Below are positions 32,702-40,893 of a stretch of DNA of 64,000 nt, piece by piece. Source of the DNA: Aedoeadaptatus acetigenes. GTDB taxonomy: Bacteria; Bacillota; Clostridia; Tissierellales; Peptoniphilaceae. A program made the translations under genes and the position numbers. The stretch spans positions 101,108 to 165,107 of the forward strand of contig NZ_JAOQJD010000004.1 of the NCBI RefSeq assembly GCF_025566985.1, written 5' to 3'. Position 1 is the first letter of the stretch; each line of letters starts with the position of its first letter. Below the pieces are notes generated by a model, which saw nothing but the letters and a program-made list of their open reading frames with translations, did not search any database and was not told where the DNA came from.

Positions 32702-33699
32702 TGAAGACAGTAACCTTAATCCCCGGCGACGGGATCGGCCCGGAAATCGCCGCGGCGGTAAAGAAAGTGTTTGAGGCTCTGAAGGTGCCCGTGGTTTTTG
32801 AAGAGGTGAACGCGGGCAAGGCGGTCTTTGAAAGAGAAGGCACCTACCTGCCCGAGGCCCTCTTCGAATCCCTCGAGCGAAATAAAATCGCCTTAAAGGG
32901 CCCCATTACCACCCCCATCGGCCACGGCTTCAGGAGCCTGAATGTGGAGCTTCGAAAGAAATACGATCTCTATCAAAACATTCGCCCCATTAAGCCCGCG
33001 GCGGATCTTCCCATGAAGTTCGACGACGTGGACATGGTGCTCTTTCGGGAAAATACGGAAGACCTCTACGCCGGCGTGGAGGAAGTGATCTCGGAAAACG
33101 AGGCACACTCCATTAAAATTATTACCCGGGACAAATCCGAGCGGATTATTCGCGCGGCCTTCGACTACGCCGCGGCCAACAAGCGTCGATCGGTGACCGT
33201 GGTGACCAAGGCCAATATTATGAAGGCCACAGACGGCTTGTTCCTCGACGTGGCCCGGAACGTGGCGAAAGACTACGACGTGCCCATGAAGGAAATCCTC
33301 GTAGACAATATGGCCATGCAGATGGTCATGAATCCCGGCCAATTCGACGTCATCGTCACGGAAAATCTTTACGGGGACATTCTCTCCGATTTAGGCGCCG
33401 GCCTTATCGGCGGCTTGGGCATGATTCCCGGCATGAACAAGGGCAAGGACATGGCCATTTACGAATCCGTCCACGGCTCAGCCCCGGACATTCAGGGTAA
33501 GGGCATCGCCAATCCCACGGCCATGCTTCTCACATCCTGTTTAATGCTCGACGACATGGGCGAAGGGGCCTCGGCGGAAAAGATTCGCCGCGCCGTTTAC
33601 GACGTGTTGTCTAATCCCGATACCCGCACGGCGGATCTCGGCGGCAAGCTGAGCACCGAAGACTATGTACGGGCTTTAATAGAAAGAGTAGGTGAGTGA
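32701..33699 (+). CDS. icd: Isocitrate dehydrogenase (NAD-dependent type, short form)
   Basis: Oxidative decarboxylation of isocitrate to 2-oxoglutarate. The 332-residue protein belongs to the isocitrate/isopropylmalate dehydrogenase family: LIPGDGIGPEI at the start, ITTPIG.G.RSLNVELRKKYDLYQNIRP (substrate site, in pieces), RENTEDLYAG, then ENLYGDILSDLGAGLIGGLG and ESVHGSAPDI. The RENTE pattern and ASPDIQGKGIANP-like end (SAPDIQGKGIANPTAM) favour isocitrate over isopropylmalate, supported by aconitase and citrate synthase on both sides. The short length and lack of an NADP-type loop point to NAD, as inference. Its stop overlaps the citrate synthase ATG by one base. Confidence 0.92.
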   Translation: MKTVTLIPGDGIGPEIAAAVKKVFEALKVPVVFEEVNAGKAVFEREGTYLPEALFESLERNKIALKGPITTPIGHGFRSLNVELRKKYDLYQNIRPIKPAADLPMKFDDVDMVLFRENTEDLYAGVEEVISENEAHSIKIITRDKSERIIRAAFDYAAANKRRSVTVVTKANIMKATDGLFLDVARNVAKDYDVPMKEILVDNMAMQMVMNPGQFDVIVTENLYGDILSDLGAGLIGGLGMIPGMNKGKDMAIYESVHGSAPDIQGKGIANPTAMLLTSCLMLDDMGEGASAEKIRRAVYDVLSNPDTRTADLGGKLSTEDYVRALIERVGE

Positions 33700-35057
33700 T
33701 GCTCAATCAAAAAATGGACCACCGCCTGGACGAGTTGGCGGAAAAGATCACGAAACGGGACACGATCAATCGTGAACTCTACGCCAAGTACGATGTGAAA
33801 CACGGCCTGCGGGACGCCGACGGCACCGGCGTCCTCGTCGGCATTACCCGCATCGGTTACGTCACGGGCTACGAAAAAATCGACGGCAAAAAAGTCCCCA
33901 TGGAAGGGGATCTGCTCTATCGTGGCTATTCCGTGAAGGACATGGTGAAGGATTTTAAAGAGACCAATCGCTTCGGCTACGAAGAAGTGGCCTACACCCT
34001 GCTCTTCGGCAATTTGCCCTCGAAAAAAGATTTGAATTTCTTCAAGGGCCTCTTGCGGGAAGAGCGGAATCTGCCGAGAAATTACTTAGAAGACACGATC
34101 CTGAAAGTGCCGGGGCGGGACGTCATGAACAAAATGATGCGCTCCACTTTGTGTCTTTATTCCTACGACGCGGATCCCGACGGCACCTCCACGGCCAATG
34201 TGCTCCGCCAAAGCGTGAGCCTTCTCGCCAAGACGCCCCTCATTATGGCCTACAATTACCAGGCCAAGAAACACTACATCGACGGGGACAGTTTGGTCAT
34301 TCACTACCCGGACAGCGACATGTCCACGGCGGAAATGATTCTGTCTCTGATCCGGAAAAATTCCGACTACACCGACGCCGAGGCCAAGATTTTGGACCTG
34401 ATGCTCGTGCTTCACGCGGAACACGGGGGCGGGAACAACTCCACCTTCGCCACCCACGTAGTCTCCTCATCGGGCACGGACACGTACAGCGCCATCGTCA
34501 CGGCCCTGGGCTCTTTGAAGGGGCCTCGCCACGGGGGCGCCAATCTCATGTGCTCCGCCATGCTCGACGACATCGCATCCAATGTGCGGGACATTCACAA
34601 TGAAAACGATATCGAAGATTACCTGCGCCGGATTTTAGGCGGCCAAGCCTTCGACGAAAAGGGCCTGATCTACGGGATCGGACACGCCGTCTACACCTTG
34701 AGCGACCCGCGGGCCGAGCTCTTAAAGATGCAGGCGAAAGTTCTCGCCGAAGAAAAAGGCTACAGCGATCAATACAATTTCATTCGCCTGGTGGAAGACA
34801 TCGGCGGCCGCCTCCTGCAGGAGCGAAACGGCACCGCCTATCCCCTCACCGCCAATATCGACTTGTACTCGGGCCTGGTGTATCAAATGCTCGGGATTCC
34901 CCGGGATCTCTACACACCCCTTTTCGCCACCGCCCGCATGGCCGGCTGGTGCGCCCACCGTTTGGAACAAGTCCAAGACAAGAAGATCATTCGCCCGGCC
35001 TACGTCCACTTAAATTCCAGGAAAAAATACCTGTCCATGGACGACCGCAACAACTAA
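33699..35057 (+). CDS. gltA: Citrate synthase
   Basis: Condenses oxaloacetate and acetyl-CoA to citrate. The 452-residue protein carries LLYRGYSVKDMV near the N-terminus, catalytic histidines in LHAEHGGGNNST and GSLKGPRHGGANLM-like segment, GIGHAVY, and the FATARMAGWCAHRLEQ region with the arginine that binds oxaloacetate. The ATG at 33699 (TGATG overlap with icd) is preferred; a GTG one codon earlier is less likely. An unusual N-terminal extension of about 35 residues precedes the core. Last gene of the acn-icd-gltA operon, which supplies 2-oxoglutarate for glutamate; no other TCA gene is present. Confidence 0.95.
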   Translation: MLNQKMDHRLDELAEKITKRDTINRELYAKYDVKHGLRDADGTGVLVGITRIGYVTGYEKIDGKKVPMEGDLLYRGYSVKDMVKDFKETNRFGYEEVAYTLLFGNLPSKKDLNFFKGLLREERNLPRNYLEDTILKVPGRDVMNKMMRSTLCLYSYDADPDGTSTANVLRQSVSLLAKTPLIMAYNYQAKKHYIDGDSLVIHYPDSDMSTAEMILSLIRKNSDYTDAEAKILDLMLVLHAEHGGGNNSTFATHVVSSSGTDTYSAIVTALGSLKGPRHGGANLMCSAMLDDIASNVRDIHNENDIEDYLRRILGGQAFDEKGLIYGIGHAVYTLSDPRAELLKMQAKVLAEEKGYSDQYNFIRLVEDIGGRLLQERNGTAYPLTANIDLYSGLVYQMLGIPRDLYTPLFATARMAGWCAHRLEQVQDKKIIRPAYVHLNSRKKYLSMDDRNN

Positions 35058-35063
35058 GCTGCT

Positions 35064-35090
35064 CCCCTCGCAAAGTCGAGGGGACTTTTT
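35064..35090 (+). terminator. Terminator after the acn-icd-gltA operon
   Basis: CCCCTCG / CGAGGGG, 7-bp perfect stem, 6-nt loop, then a T-run that merges into the IS30-like terminal repeat remnant. Confidence 0.9.
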
Positions 35091-35115
35091 GTTGCACTAA
35101 GATTGTAAATTCAAG
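35086..35115. repeat. Solitary IS30-like terminal inverted repeat remnant
   Basis: The 30 nt here are the reverse complement, with a single mismatch, of the start of the IS30-type element at 63873-63902. No transposase lies next to it. It marks the left edge of the island. Confidence 0.7.
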
Positions 35116-35405
35116 AAAATAAAAAATACCGCCTGTCTTTCGGACAAGCAGTAAAATTTGTGTGTTGAGTTTTAGGCTTTGGATGAAAAACTGTCTGTGC
35201 AACCGTGCAAACAGATTGTTTCCCATACAAAGCGGGCAGGGCTAGCCGCATAAGCGGCGCAAGGGGTGCAGCCCCTTGTACGGAACGCAGTGACGCAAAA
35301 CAGCCCAGACTTTCATGTGTCCGGGCTGTCTGCCTCGCAGAGCGCACATACAAGGCTTACCCCTGTATAGAAGTGCGCCCTTTGTTCCAAAGGGATTATT
35401 GCGGA
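35116..35405. other. Non-coding left part of the island with hairpins
   Basis: No convincing gene. Two strong stem-loops are visible: CAAGGGG-TGCA-GCCCCTTG (about 35260-35280) and ACAGCCC...GGGCTGT (about 35301-35330). Such G+C-rich hairpins are common at the ends of conjugative-element genes, so this may be 3' debris of a lost gene. Confidence 0.4.
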
Positions 35406-36320
35406 CTACCGAGAAGCCTTTTCACTAACAGCCAACACAAAGTCTGCCATAGTCATTGCGGAGTTTACAAATAGGCGGGCGTGATGATCCGCAATGCTAA
35501 TTCTTTTCGCTCCAACACCGTGGGAATCGCTTCCTTTGTTTCGCATTTCAGCTATTGCAGAAAGAATCTTTTCCAATCCAGAAAGTAACCCATTAATACG
35601 CTTATCCATATCTTTGCTCTGGTGCATATTGTATAGCTGCTTAACTTGGTTGTAGAGTTTCCCGATGTCACCACTTTCGGATGGATCTTCGCCTTTCTTT
35701 TCGATAACATAGCAAAATACTTCTTCAAGTAATGTGCGCGATTTAGTGATGGCGCTATCATAATTCCCGTCTATGACATCTTTCATAGCTCGATCCGACA
35801 GATCGGTAATGTAGCTTCTATCTATCGTTTTGACAGAAGGAGTTGCTACACTAACGGTTGATCCGAGTTTGCGGATAACAAACACTTTTCCCACCTGTAC
35901 AAGCTCATTCCCACCAAAATACAAAGCGCCATTGATCTGACCGATTACTGCGTTTACGATCTGAGCATATGCATACTCTATAACTTCCGGAGTTTGCCCT
36001 CTCAGTTTGTCTACAAACTGCCCTTTTGAAAAAAGGAACGCAAGCAAGTCCGATTCCCGCTTATTCTGAATGCAATGTGCCAACAGATCATCAAGATATG
36101 CCCATCTACTTTGAGCACCACCATTCCATCCATATGTGACGGGTAGCCCAAATTTGTTTGAAATATCACATAGCGTCGGTCCGCTCAAATATGGCATTGA
36201 AATCTTAATGCCGCTATCTGTACCGTTGACTTCAAGCGTACCGAAATCCTCATCGCCATCCAAAATAGACAAGATGCTTTTTTCACGGAGCAGTTCAAAT
36301 TTTGATTTTTCTTTTGGCAA
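35406..36320 (-). CDS. Abi_C (abortive infection C-terminal) domain protein
   Basis: Protein of 304 residues. The C-terminal 130 residues match the abortive-infection C-terminal domain: a helical block with AITKSRTLLEEVFCYV, a KLYNQVKQLYNM segment and an AEMRNKGSDSHGVG motif in which N-x-G-x-D-x-H is typical. The N-terminal 160 residues are not recognised. The start is taken at TTG 36320, because GGAGG is 7 nt upstream. The longer frame from ATG 36407 runs through an 18-nt tandem duplication and overlaps the restriction gene. It is the last gene of the restriction-modification operon, so it probably adds a second layer of phage defence. Confidence 0.8.
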   Translation of the reverse strand: MPKEKSKFELLREKSILSILDGDEDFGTLEVNGTDSGIKISMPYLSGPTLCDISNKFGLPVTYGWNGGAQSRWAYLDDLLAHCIQNKRESDLLAFLFSKGQFVDKLRGQTPEVIEYAYAQIVNAVIGQINGALYFGGNELVQVGKVFVIRKLGSTVSVATPSVKTIDRSYITDLSDRAMKDVIDGNYDSAITKSRTLLEEVFCYVIEKKGEDPSESGDIGKLYNQVKQLYNMHQSKDMDKRINGLLSGLEKILSAIAEMRNKGSDSHGVGAKRISIADHHARLFVNSAMTMADFVLAVSEKASR

Positions 36321-36335
36321 ATTATTTCCTCCATC

Positions 36336-36371
36336 ATGTAAATATATAGGAAGATGTAAATATATAGGAAG
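36336..36371. repeat. Exact 18-bp tandem duplication
   Basis: ATGTAAATATATAGGAAG occurs twice back to back between the restriction gene stop and the Abi_C start. Being A+T-rich and just upstream of the ribosome-binding site, it could change spacing or expression of the Abi_C gene by slippage. Confidence 0.9.
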
Positions 36372-36376
36372 CGATA

Positions 36377-37627
36377 TTACATACCGTTGTAGTTCTCCCA
36401 ACGCCATCTGATGAAATCACGATTGGTAAAGTCGGGGAGAACAATTCTCGGCGGGATGGTAGCACCATAGTCCATTCGTGCCCTTGTGGACAATTCAACC
36501 TCGCCTGTTTCGGAAATGCGAAGATGTCCAGCATCAAACAAAGTATGAATATCCGTTCTCATCGCAAAACCGTTTGCAATGGTATCTTCGCCGTTGTATT
36601 TGAACGGCTTGATATGTGCAGCTTCAAGCACTTCTGGCATGGTGACATTCGTAATGATGCACCGCTGGCAAGCAGCAAGAACATCGTGGCGGAATTTGGC
36701 TTGATTAGGGCGACTGATTCGGAAATTCTGAACTCGTTTACGCTCAACCTCCGATGCTACTTCACTCGTGCGGATTTGATCCAGGATTATTTGCAGAGAA
36801 GCATCAGTAATTGGAGTCGCAAGAATTTCAGCGATTTCAGATTCGATAAGGGCATTGATGTGATATTGTTCAGCATCTCTCGCCACGCCATCAGCCTTTT
36901 CTAAGTATCCGTAATTTTCAAGGAACAGCAGATATTCTCTGGCAATACGAAAATCATTAGCCCCCTCGCAACAATCAGGCCAATCAGCAATGGTAATCTC
37001 GCCAGAGCGATACCAAAGAATAAAATTCACATAGTCTATAATCTGTGCGTGACAGCCGGAAAGCGGTATAATAATCTTCGTCAGCTCTGTGGTAGTTAAG
37101 TAGCCTTGTTCTCTCTTCTTGAGTTCCATAAGCACCGACAGGATAATTCTGAGGGGATAAATGATGAGGCTGTGGCTTTCCCAATTTAGACATTCAGCAG
37201 GAGTCTGGATATGACTGTTCGGCAACTTGAATGTCTGAACGGTTATTGCAGAAAACTCTGTCTGAGAAATATCATGCTCGGCAACTCGGCGTCCAAAATC
37301 GGTAAGACGGATCAGACCTCGGCTATCATCAGGAATCAAGCCGACAGCTTTCCAATATTGACCAGAATTACGGATAATATTTCGTTCGCCTGTTCGTCTT
37401 GCGAGATCAACACCAATGGAGTCGCTTATATCATTCGATAACTCAATCAGCTCGTCTGCAAATTCTTGTGAACTATATTTTAATCCTCGTCCTTCCAGCT
37501 TTTTCATGCGGAAAAGAACACCTAACAAGATAACAGGATCGTTGATACCCTCGGTGCATTGTAAGCAAGCCCATTTCCACTTGAAATCAGGGAAAGGTTT
37601 TGTCGGGACAAAATCTTTTGAAAACAT
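36377..37627 (-). CDS. HNH-family restriction endonuclease
   Basis: Protein of 416 residues. The C-terminal third is an HNH nuclease domain: CQRCIITNVTMPEVLEAAHI (about 315-335), then NGFAMRTDIHTLFDAGHLRI with the second histidines. The N-terminal 300 residues are helical with winged-helix-like stretches and probably recognise DNA; no family was identified. It starts with ATG directly after the TAG stop of the first methyltransferase, so expression is coupled to modification. Together with two m5C methyltransferases it makes a complete type II restriction-modification system. Codon use is unlike the host. Confidence 0.85.
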   Translation of the reverse strand: MFSKDFVPTKPFPDFKWKWACLQCTEGINDPVILLGVLFRMKKLEGRGLKYSSQEFADELIELSNDISDSIGVDLARRTGERNIIRNSGQYWKAVGLIPDDSRGLIRLTDFGRRVAEHDISQTEFSAITVQTFKLPNSHIQTPAECLNWESHSLIIYPLRIILSVLMELKKREQGYLTTTELTKIIIPLSGCHAQIIDYVNFILWYRSGEITIADWPDCCEGANDFRIAREYLLFLENYGYLEKADGVARDAEQYHINALIESEIAEILATPITDASLQIILDQIRTSEVASEVERKRVQNFRISRPNQAKFRHDVLAACQRCIITNVTMPEVLEAAHIKPFKYNGEDTIANGFAMRTDIHTLFDAGHLRISETGEVELSTRARMDYGATIPPRIVLPDFTNRDFIRWRWENYNGM

Positions 37628-38560
37628 CTACTTGTCACTCTCTTCGTATTGATTGAAAACATTTGCAACAGCATAACTAAGCAACGGCGGCACAGCATTT
37701 CCAATTTGGCGATATACCGATGAGCGATTGCCTGAAAACGCATAATCCAACGGAAAACTCTGCACCGCTGCCAACTCACGGCAAGACATTCTTCGCTGCG
37801 CATTCGGATGGGGCAGGATAACAACTCCACCCTTGTTGTCGCCACGGGCGGTAACAGTCGGAGCAGGCTTTTCAGGATCCAAAGCTCTGTGTCCAAGATA
37901 ACCGTTAAATTGCAGTTTGTACTTTGAATAATCATGATTTGGCAGGTCGTTAGGGAGATCAGGATCGGGAATAACGGACACTGCTTCTCCAACGCTGACC
38001 CATTTCGGCAAACCATCCTCCCCATCCTTGCTGTTAGTAGGATCGGGGAAAATGTACTCAAAGTCAATATCGTTGCGAACACCAATAATAATTACTCTTT
38101 GTCGTGTCTGTGGCACACCGTAATCAGCGGCATTAAGAACTCGATAGTCCACCCTGTATCCAAGGGATGAAAAATCTCTCAAAATCATTTGAAAGACTGT
38201 TCCCTTGGCTAAGTTTGTAAGCCCTTTAACATTTTCGGCTAAAAAGAATTTCGGCTTCTTCGCATCAATAATTCGGATCAGTTGCTTATATAAAGCGTTG
38301 CGCTCATCCGCTTCATGACGCTTCATGTTGGCAACAGAAAAACCCTGACAAGGAAATCCGCCAATGATAATGTCACACTCAGGAATTTCTTCTGCGTCAA
38401 TTTTTGATATATCCTCGCAGACAATGTGATCGCTCAAATTATGCTTGTAGGTTTCAACAGCATCCTCATACAAATCATTTGCCCAAATGATTTCATGACC
38501 AGCCATTTTGAAGCCTAAGTCAAGCCCTCCGGCTCCACTAAAAAGTGATACTACTCTCAT
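37628..38560 (-). CDS. DNA cytosine-5 methyltransferase (second of tandem pair)
   Basis: Transfers methyl from SAM to cytosine C5. All core motifs are present in 310 residues: I (VSLFSGAGGLDLGF), IV with catalytic cysteine (GGFPCQGFS), VI (AENVKGL), VIII (QTRQRVIIIG), and IX-X (VQSFP..YAFSG....YRQIGNAVPPLL). A variable target domain of about 80 residues lies between VIII and IX. The ATG overlaps the stop of the upstream methyltransferase as ATGA. The REase begins directly after its stop. It is a paralogue of the neighbour, but the target domains differ. Confidence 0.95.
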   Translation of the reverse strand: MRVVSLFSGAGGLDLGFKMAGHEIIWANDLYEDAVETYKHNLSDHIVCEDISKIDAEEIPECDIIIGGFPCQGFSVANMKRHEADERNALYKQLIRIIDAKKPKFFLAENVKGLTNLAKGTVFQMILRDFSSLGYRVDYRVLNAADYGVPQTRQRVIIIGVRNDIDFEYIFPDPTNSKDGEDGLPKWVSVGEAVSVIPDPDLPNDLPNHDYSKYKLQFNGYLGHRALDPEKPAPTVTARGDNKGGVVILPHPNAQRRMSCRELAAVQSFPLDYAFSGNRSSVYRQIGNAVPPLLSYAVANVFNQYEESDK

Positions 38561-39492
38561 ACAATTTCTTCCTTTTCAAGTCTCATCAATTCTGTTCCCA
38601 GTATTCGGGCGAACATAACCGGGACAGCATTTCCGATTTGACGATAACAAGAGCTCATTGTTCCAACGAAATGAAAATCTTCCGGGAAAGTCTGAACACT
38701 TGCGCTCTCACGGATTGTCAATCGGCGCTTTCCGTTGTAATGGGGGATTGCACAAACGCCGCCTTTTCCATTTCCTCGTGCAAGAACAGTAGGGGACGGC
38801 TTATCAGGATCAGTTTCTCTATGTCCCGTAAAATTACGATACTCAACTTTGTAAGCTGAGTAGATGTGATTGAGGACATTGTTTTCTTTGTCAGGGTCGG
38901 GGAAGTGGTCGATTGCTTCTTTGATCGACACCCATTTTTGCAGTTCACCGTTTTTAGAGTGAGAAGGCTGCGGAAACGCAAATCGCAATTTCTCTCCCAA
39001 ATCTACTCTCTGGCCGATGATGATAACTCTTTGCCTTGTTTGTGGAACGCCATAGTTTGCCATATTCACAAGATTAACAGATGTGATATAGCCAGCGGAT
39101 TCAAAGTCAGCCACGATTTGTTTAATTGCTTCACCCTTGCCAAGACTAAGAATCCCTTTTACATTTTCCGCAATAAAAAATTTAGGTTGTTTGATTTTGA
39201 TTGTGTTGTAGAAAAAGCGGTAAAGCTGGTTTCTATCATCCTCAAGTGTTCTTAACCTGTTAGCCTGTGAGAATCCTTGGCAAGGAAATCCACCTACAAC
39301 AACATCAGCATCAGGTAATGTGGAAATATCAATGTTCTTAATGTCGTCACAAACAATATGATCTCCGATATTCTCTTTGTAGGTAGCTACAGCGTCCTTA
39401 TCAATATCATTAGCCCAAATCACAGTGTTGCCAGCTTGGATCAACCCCAAGTCCAATCCTCCAGCGCCACTAAATAGCGAAATGATTTTCAT
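38557..39492 (-). CDS. DNA cytosine-5 methyltransferase (first of tandem pair)
   Basis: Second m5C enzyme of the island, 311 residues, with motifs I (ISLFSGAGGLDLGL), IV (GGFPCQGFSQAN), VI (AENVKGI), VIII (QTRQRVIIIGQR) and IX-X (SVQTFP.DFHFVG....YRQIGNAVPVMF). Two adjacent m5C methyltransferases with one nuclease usually mean that the recognition site is asymmetric, each enzyme modifying one strand; this is inference from known systems. It is the first structural gene after the XRE regulator, 21 nt apart. Confidence 0.95.
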   Translation of the reverse strand: MKIISLFSGAGGLDLGLIQAGNTVIWANDIDKDAVATYKENIGDHIVCDDIKNIDISTLPDADVVVGGFPCQGFSQANRLRTLEDDRNQLYRFFYNTIKIKQPKFFIAENVKGILSLGKGEAIKQIVADFESAGYITSVNLVNMANYGVPQTRQRVIIIGQRVDLGEKLRFAFPQPSHSKNGELQKWVSIKEAIDHFPDPDKENNVLNHIYSAYKVEYRNFTGHRETDPDKPSPTVLARGNGKGGVCAIPHYNGKRRLTIRESASVQTFPEDFHFVGTMSSCYRQIGNAVPVMFARILGTELMRLEKEEIV

Positions 39493-39513
39493 AACAGTTT
39501 CTCCTATGCTCGG

Positions 39514-39741
39514 TCAATCAGCGTTGTTTTTGTCCGCCGTAATACATATCTCAAACAACTCATCGAGCGAACACTTAAACAACAGGCATAGTTTCTCGAC
39601 TGTATCATAATCAATTCGTGTAGCTTTATCGTTATATAAGTTGGAGATAGTATTTCGAGATAATCCCGTCTGCTTATGCACATCTTGGATCGAAAAACGG
39701 TTCTTGCCCATAAGCGTTGATAGATTGCAATGCACCGACAT
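39514..39741 (-). CDS. XRE-family regulator (probable control protein of the restriction system)
   Basis: A 75-residue helix-turn-helix protein: STLMGKNRFSIQDVHKQTGL, SRNTISNLYNDKATRIDYDT, then a C-terminal helix with LCLLFKCSLDELFEI, the arrangement of small Cro/C-protein regulators. The start at 39741 is chosen for AGGAGG 7 nt upstream. It is the first gene of the operon, as controller proteins of restriction-modification systems usually are, so that methyltransferase is made before nuclease. Confidence 0.85.
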   Translation of the reverse strand: MSVHCNLSTLMGKNRFSIQDVHKQTGLSRNTISNLYNDKATRIDYDTVEKLCLLFKCSLDELFEICITADKNNAD

Positions 39742-39888
39742 GGTTTTTCCTCCTACTTGCAAATTTAGTCTATTATATCAAAAAATCCGCGCAAAGTAAA
39801 CTGCTTCCTTGCTATTTTGATTATTTAACACGATTTTTTAAGCATCTTGCTGACTTGCTTGGCTATATAAGCGATTTGCAGGATAACT

Positions 39889-40185
39889 TTATCCCGGTTT
39901 TTTGCAGATACAACCGTTTTTCTTTGGCCACTCACTCGCCGTCTGTTTCCGTTCCTCATTGTATGGCGCAGTCAGTCGGAAACTCAGTCTGCCTTTTTCA
40001 ATCTCAAAGGTCAGTCCGCCTTGCTCGTCATCGTCCATCTGGCGGCAGCATTCCGGGTGTTTCGCCGCAAATGCTGTCAGCCGCTTTTTTAGGTCGGTGT
40101 TGTGGGTCTGTACCTCGATCATATTACCATACTCGTCAAAATAGATGGCAGTGGTCTTTTCTCTCTTGGTTAGTCCTGTTCGCAT
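39889..40185 (-). CDS. Small conserved protein of Clostridia conjugative elements
   Basis: A 98-residue protein beginning MRTGLTKREKTTAIYFDEYG, a sequence type I recognise as common cargo on integrative conjugative elements of gut Clostridia. The middle has HNTDLKKRLTAFAAKHPECC and DDDEQGGLTFEIEKGRLSFR. The biochemical role is unknown. Just beyond its stop, another frame reads a hydrophobic-helical tail (DKVILQIAYIAKQVSKMLKK) that may belong to a lost gene or to a frameshifted longer C-terminus. Confidence 0.65.
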   Translation of the reverse strand: MRTGLTKREKTTAIYFDEYGNMIEVQTHNTDLKKRLTAFAAKHPECCRQMDDDEQGGLTFEIEKGRLSFRLTAPYNEERKQTASEWPKKNGCICKKPG

Positions 40186-40333
40186 AAAACCTCCTGTTTT
40201 TCATAAATTTTTCTCGGCTCTTGAAATGGAAAAGCGGTGCGATTTTCCGATAGAAACACTCCAAACTATGTGGAGTAAGTTCCAACTGGTGCTGTCGGTT
40301 TATTTGTCACTTTTTCGGCTCTTGACCGTGTTT

Positions 40334-40525
40334 TCATTCTTTTCGGTTTGTGCGGCTTTTCAGCCATTCCACAAGCTCATGCTTCATCACCAACTTGCGT
40401 CCGCCGATCCGCAAGGTTGGAAAATCCGGGCTGTTCAGAAGGTTGTAAGCGCCCGCTTTGGAAATCTGCAATGCTTGCTTTGCATCCATCACATCAGGCA
40501 TGGTTTCAAACGATTCTCTACTCAT
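40334..40525 (-). CDS. Excisionase-family helix-turn-helix protein
   Basis: A 63-residue winged-helix protein: VMDAKQALQISKAGAYNLLN followed by FPTLRIGGRKLVMKHELVEWL, the pattern of excisionase/MerR-like HTH_17 domains. In conjugative elements such proteins are the Xis factor or a replication/transfer regulator. No integrase gene is left near it, so it is probably a relic. The ribosome-binding site is weak. Confidence 0.7.
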   Translation of the reverse strand: MSRESFETMPDVMDAKQALQISKAGAYNLLNSPDFPTLRIGGRKLVMKHELVEWLKSRTNRKE

Positions 40526-40595
40526 AAAAATCTGCTTTCTTGCATGAAAAAGCAGCAGTCACCTTTTCGGTCACTGCTGCCGTTTCTGCATCTGT

Positions 40596-40727
40596 TTACT
40601 TGTCCAAATACTTCTGATATTCCCCTGTCACGAAATCCTCATAAGCGTCTGCAATCTTTGTAATCCGCTTATGGACTGCGCTTACGGTCTTGTAGCCAAC
40701 CCCGTCTGACAGATGCCATAATCAAAA
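40596..40727 (-). pseudogene. C-terminal fragment of a conjugative-element gene
   Basis: The frame ending at TAA 40596-40598 reads LSDGVGYKTVSAVHKRITKI, then ADAYEDFVTGEYQKYLDK: a natural-looking helical C-terminus with no start codon. Upstream it hits a stop within a few codons, exactly where sequence composition changes back to host. I take it as a gene truncated at the right border of the island. The parent gene was not identified. Confidence 0.5.
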
Positions 40728-40858
40728 TTTCTGGAATTACTTTCTTATGAGCACCCGTCTAAGCCGAGGGGATTTTTTTGCGCAAAACGAAAAACAAAAA
40801 TTGATATGCGTCGACAATAATTTTATAGACAAAAATAGCCTCCGGGCATAAAATTAAC

Positions 40859-40875
40859 TTGATAGCATCTATCAA
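40859..40875. promoter_or_regulatory. Perfect palindrome before the ABC transporter operon
   Basis: TTGATAG-CAT-CTATCAA, 7-bp arms, ends about 18 nt before the start codon, just upstream of the AAAGGAGG site. Typical location and form of a repressor operator controlling the two-gene exporter operon; regulator not in the window. Confidence 0.5.
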
Positions 40876-40893
40876 TTTAAAAAGGAGGTTCTC

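Larger units (their letters stand above)
35091..40745. mobile_element. Defence island / remnant of an integrated conjugative element
   Basis: About 5.7 kb with lower G+C and different codon use than both flanks. It carries a restriction-modification operon with Abi_C gene, and three genes or fragments typical of Clostridia-type conjugative elements (39889-40730). It interrupts the terminator region after citrate synthase: AAG(T/C)CGAGGGGA(C/T)TTTTT occurs at 35073-35090 and again at 40761-40778 (16 of 18 identical). No integrase, relaxase or transposase gene remains, so it is probably immobile. Exact borders are inferred. Confidence 0.65.

Noticed and set aside
35111..35353. 80-codon minus-strand frame in the left island flank
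   Set aside because: Covers hairpin-rich non-coding sequence; no start site and no recognisable family.
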